42,212 nucleotides of DNA. Origin: Flavobacteriales bacterium UBA979 (GTDB lineage Bacteria > Bacteroidota > Bacteroidia > Flavobacteriales_D > Sanyastnellaceae). The translations under genes were made by a program, and so were the position numbers. Under the pieces are notes generated by a model that searched no databases, was not told where the DNA came from, and saw only the letters and a list, made by a program, of their open reading frames with translations. The number at the start of each line of letters is the position of its first letter. Positions within the stretch are counted from its first letter, which is position 1. The DNA is taken from NCBI GenBank assembly GCA_002292325.1, contig DBBR01000057.1:1-42212 (forward strand). The letters run 5' to 3'. Shown here one piece after another: positions 41,601 to 42,212 of this stretch.

Positions 41601-42212
41601 GATTGCGCAGGCAACTGCCTCAACGACGGCGATGGCGATGGAATCTGCGACGAATTCGAGGTAGCAGGTTGCACGGAGGCTGAGGCTTGCAACTTTGACG
41701 CAGGAGCAACGGATAACGATGATTCTTGTAATTATGCCGAATCAGGGTATGACTGCGATGGCAATTGCCTCATAGACGCAGACGGCGACGGTGTATGCGA
41801 TGCATTCGAAGTGGCAGGATGTCAGGATTCCACCGCATGCAATTTCAATGCAGAAGCCACCGATTCAGACGACTCGTGTGAGTATCCTAACGAAGGATAC
41901 GATTGCGGAGGCAACTGCCTCACCGACACAGACGATGACGGTGTATGCGATGCATTTGAAGTCGAGGGATGTCAGGACGCTGGTGCATGCAATTACAACC
42001 CAGAAGCTACTGACGCTGACGACTCATGTGTGTATGCTGAAGAAGGTTACGATTGCGCAGGTAACTGCCTCACCGACACAGACGGTGACGGTGTATGCGA
42101 TGCATTTGAAGTCCAAGGGTGTCAAGACACCGCTGCATGCAACTACAATACAGAAGCCACTGATTCTGACGATTCATGCGAATATGCTGAAGAAGGATAC
42201 GATTGCGATGGA
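38607..42212 (+). CDS. Giant secreted Cys/Asp-rich repeat protein, 5' part (runs off the right edge)
   Basis: A partial gene of 1202 codons with no stop before the edge. The signal peptide ends TTLA before QDYQMS. The layout is: paralogous domain A1 (about 30-225), a short Cys/Asp-rich stretch, domain A2 (about 325-515), a repeat array (about 530-730), domain A3 (about 738-935) and a second array running to the edge. The A domains share TTYRFY or TTYRIY, then VTIGI/VTIGL, PAFFVFF-type strands and a GGSW/GGAW segment. The array unit is 50 residues: NCLxDADGDGVCDAFEVxGC, then ACNYDxxATDDDGSCxYAExGYDCDG. The DxDGDGxCD loop resembles thrombospondin type 3 calcium sites. It is probably a Ca-dependent, disulfide-stabilised cell-surface stalk or adhesin; any C-terminal sorting domain lies outside the window. 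Function inferred. Confidence 0.85.
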   Translation, partial: MSHYCLSRFFWVVLTLTTVVQTTLAQDYQMSIEITNEHTGEVGEVDLSNHTTYRFYIETADPGDRVISIFGNQNAPTEIIASAGFFNSIYASGPSASGISLDGLATYPSLQFDSYVTIGIEHEPDLGSGESLIDVEEDMNQQWIPNLFNPSATSGESIYINSDNGGSWSVNENSTNAIAGEDLKVLIAQFTSTACLSGVLNALIQPADGSDSFVLAQQFNCTDCGPIGCSDPLACNYDPGAPAYPGSNANCTFAEDGFACDGNCLADADGDGICDAFEEAGCTDADALNFDPEATDDDGFCAYAEDFACTDEAACNYAPFSGPAYCLQIEPFIEHDGLVGTDDLTGYTTYRIYALCENTDDFVSSVSGDSEFPTRIMSTGDFFQSDFGGLLGSDQNPALFAFFPGAEYDSFVTIGLTESASNSNGEGTINVVDNAANPWGSNFENGNDLIIDDEIGGSWFIFNGNTNGTAGDDFRVLLAQVTTNGDLSGSMYVQFFENGNPVDEFRELIDFQQACYGPDVTFSCTYPGDVLDCDGNCLNDLDGDGVCDEDEVAGCTEILACNYDGNATDQDDSCTYAEDGYDCEGNCLSDADEDGVCDEFEVAGCTDAAACNYDASATDDNGACAYAQSGYDCQGDCLADADSDGICDAFEIAGCSDENACNFNAAATDDDGSCFAAEPGYDCDGNCLMDADGDGICDAFEINGCTDDAACNYDASATDEDGTCDFCSCSTSGLPIDETYTMTVETHAVDVVPGFTTYRFYINLLNEDDFLSSIYGNDEDEFYLNTPNGFWNSPLGAVVASEINPAFFVFFPEIGADSWVTIGIESQNVGAESAISSVESADQPWTGSFAAGTSNGQDIAMNDMAGGAWYVLNGTPNGLPDGNGRVLFMQITMDSNDGAPSGLINAQVFVNGTGSNDLRLTFDFDGSGEFTPDGFDPGTSENACGCTDPLAFNYDESAQYDDGSCIATLEGCLDESACNFNANANTDNGSCDFAETGYDCAGNCLNDGDGDGICDEFEVAGCTEAEACNFDAGATDNDDSCNYAESGYDCDGNCLIDADGDGVCDAFEVAGCQDSTACNFNAEATDSDDSCEYPNEGYDCGGNCLTDTDDDGVCDAFEVEGCQDAGACNYNPEATDADDSCVYAEEGYDCAGNCLTDTDGDGVCDAFEVQGCQDTAACNYNTEATDSDDSCEYAEEGYDCDG
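39288..39579 (+). repeat. First Cys/Asp-rich repeat stretch (irregular)
   Basis: Coding repeats GCSDPLACNYD, GCTDADALNFD and CTDEAACNYA surrounding one DADGDGICDAFE loop. Spacing is irregular, and the conserved Cys pattern is less regular than in the later arrays. Confidence 0.75.
40200..40797 (+). repeat. Second array: four 150-bp coding repeats
   Basis: The Cys codon of the NCL motif recurs at 40215, 40365, 40515 and 40665, exactly 150 bp apart. Each unit has one DxDxDGxCDxxE loop and one ACNYD-to-DGSC segment. The array lies between paralogous domains A2 and A3. Confidence 0.9.
41439..42212 (+). repeat. Third array: 150-bp coding repeats to the window edge
   Basis: After two partial units, the Cys codon of the NCL motif recurs at 41616, 41766, 41916 and 42066, exactly 150 bp apart; the next would fall at 42216. 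The 48 nt from 41916 and from 42066 differ at only one base, so the units have been homogenised or duplicated recently. Confidence 0.92.

Noticed and set aside
40200..42212. Regular repeats resembling a CRISPR or other non-coding array
   Set aside because: The units are 150 bp, coding in one continuous frame, diverged at synonymous sites, and have no identical short repeats with unique spacers.

Overview
The window looks like a chromosomal stretch of a Bacteroidota bacterium, most likely a member or relative of the order Flavobacteriales. Supporting signs are a type IX secretion (T9SS) C-terminal sorting domain, several Bacteroidota-style lipoproteins and secreted proteins, DUF5117/DUF4953-type metalloprotease architecture, almost no Shine-Dalgarno sequences, and many TAnnTTTG-like -7 promoter boxes. 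The Cys-rich ACNYD...DDGSC repeats in two secreted proteins are a hallmark I associate with Cryomorphaceae/Crocinitomicaceae-like lineages. No rRNA, tRNA, IS element, phage gene or CRISPR array was recognised.

Layout. 1-1325 (-) is the 5' part of a secreted BNR/sortilin-like protein that runs off the left edge. 1490-4119 (+) holds htpG and a translationally coupled TerB/J-domain co-chaperone. 4227-7425 (+) holds a secreted zinc metalloprotease, a terminator and a YkuK-like RNase H-fold protein. 7429-8028 (-) holds a SRPBCC protein and, upstream of it, a compact candidate small RNA or attenuator. 8155-13841 (+) is a tight four-gene operon: a LysM protein with a degenerate lytic-transglycosylase domain, two SGNH/GDSL proteins and an MBOAT acyltransferase. 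It looks like an envelope O-acetylation system.

13854-18740 holds a small lipoprotein, a small membrane protein, a carboxypeptidase-regulatory-domain protein, meaB fused by ATGA overlap to a degenerate LytS-like membrane protein, hisS, and a 25-residue membrane microprotein just upstream of hisS. 18779-24289 holds a WD40 protein, ung, a DEAH helicase, an intact orphan LytS-type histidine kinase and tsaD. 24327-29523 (+) holds a TamB-like protein and a T9SS cargo protein. 29525-32161 (-) is an operon of a LuxC-type acyl-CoA reductase, a DUF4249-like lipoprotein and a STAS-like protein, divergent from a dicluster ferredoxin at 32219.

32605-36639 holds two unknown secreted proteins, an Smr-domain protein and a class C beta-lactamase-fold hydrolase. 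36661-42212 (+) holds a modular secreted endonuclease I and the first 1202 codons of a giant secreted repeat protein that runs off the right edge.

The most unusual points are: (1) at least nine genes have a TAnnTTTG-like box only 4-7 nt before the start codon, suggesting widespread leaderless mRNAs; (2) the candidate sRNA at 7934-8015; (3) the O-acetylation operon with its pseudo-transglycosylase; (4) a pseudo-histidine-kinase coupled to meaB; and (5) the giant protein, in which three paralogous domains alternate with exact 150-bp repeat arrays.
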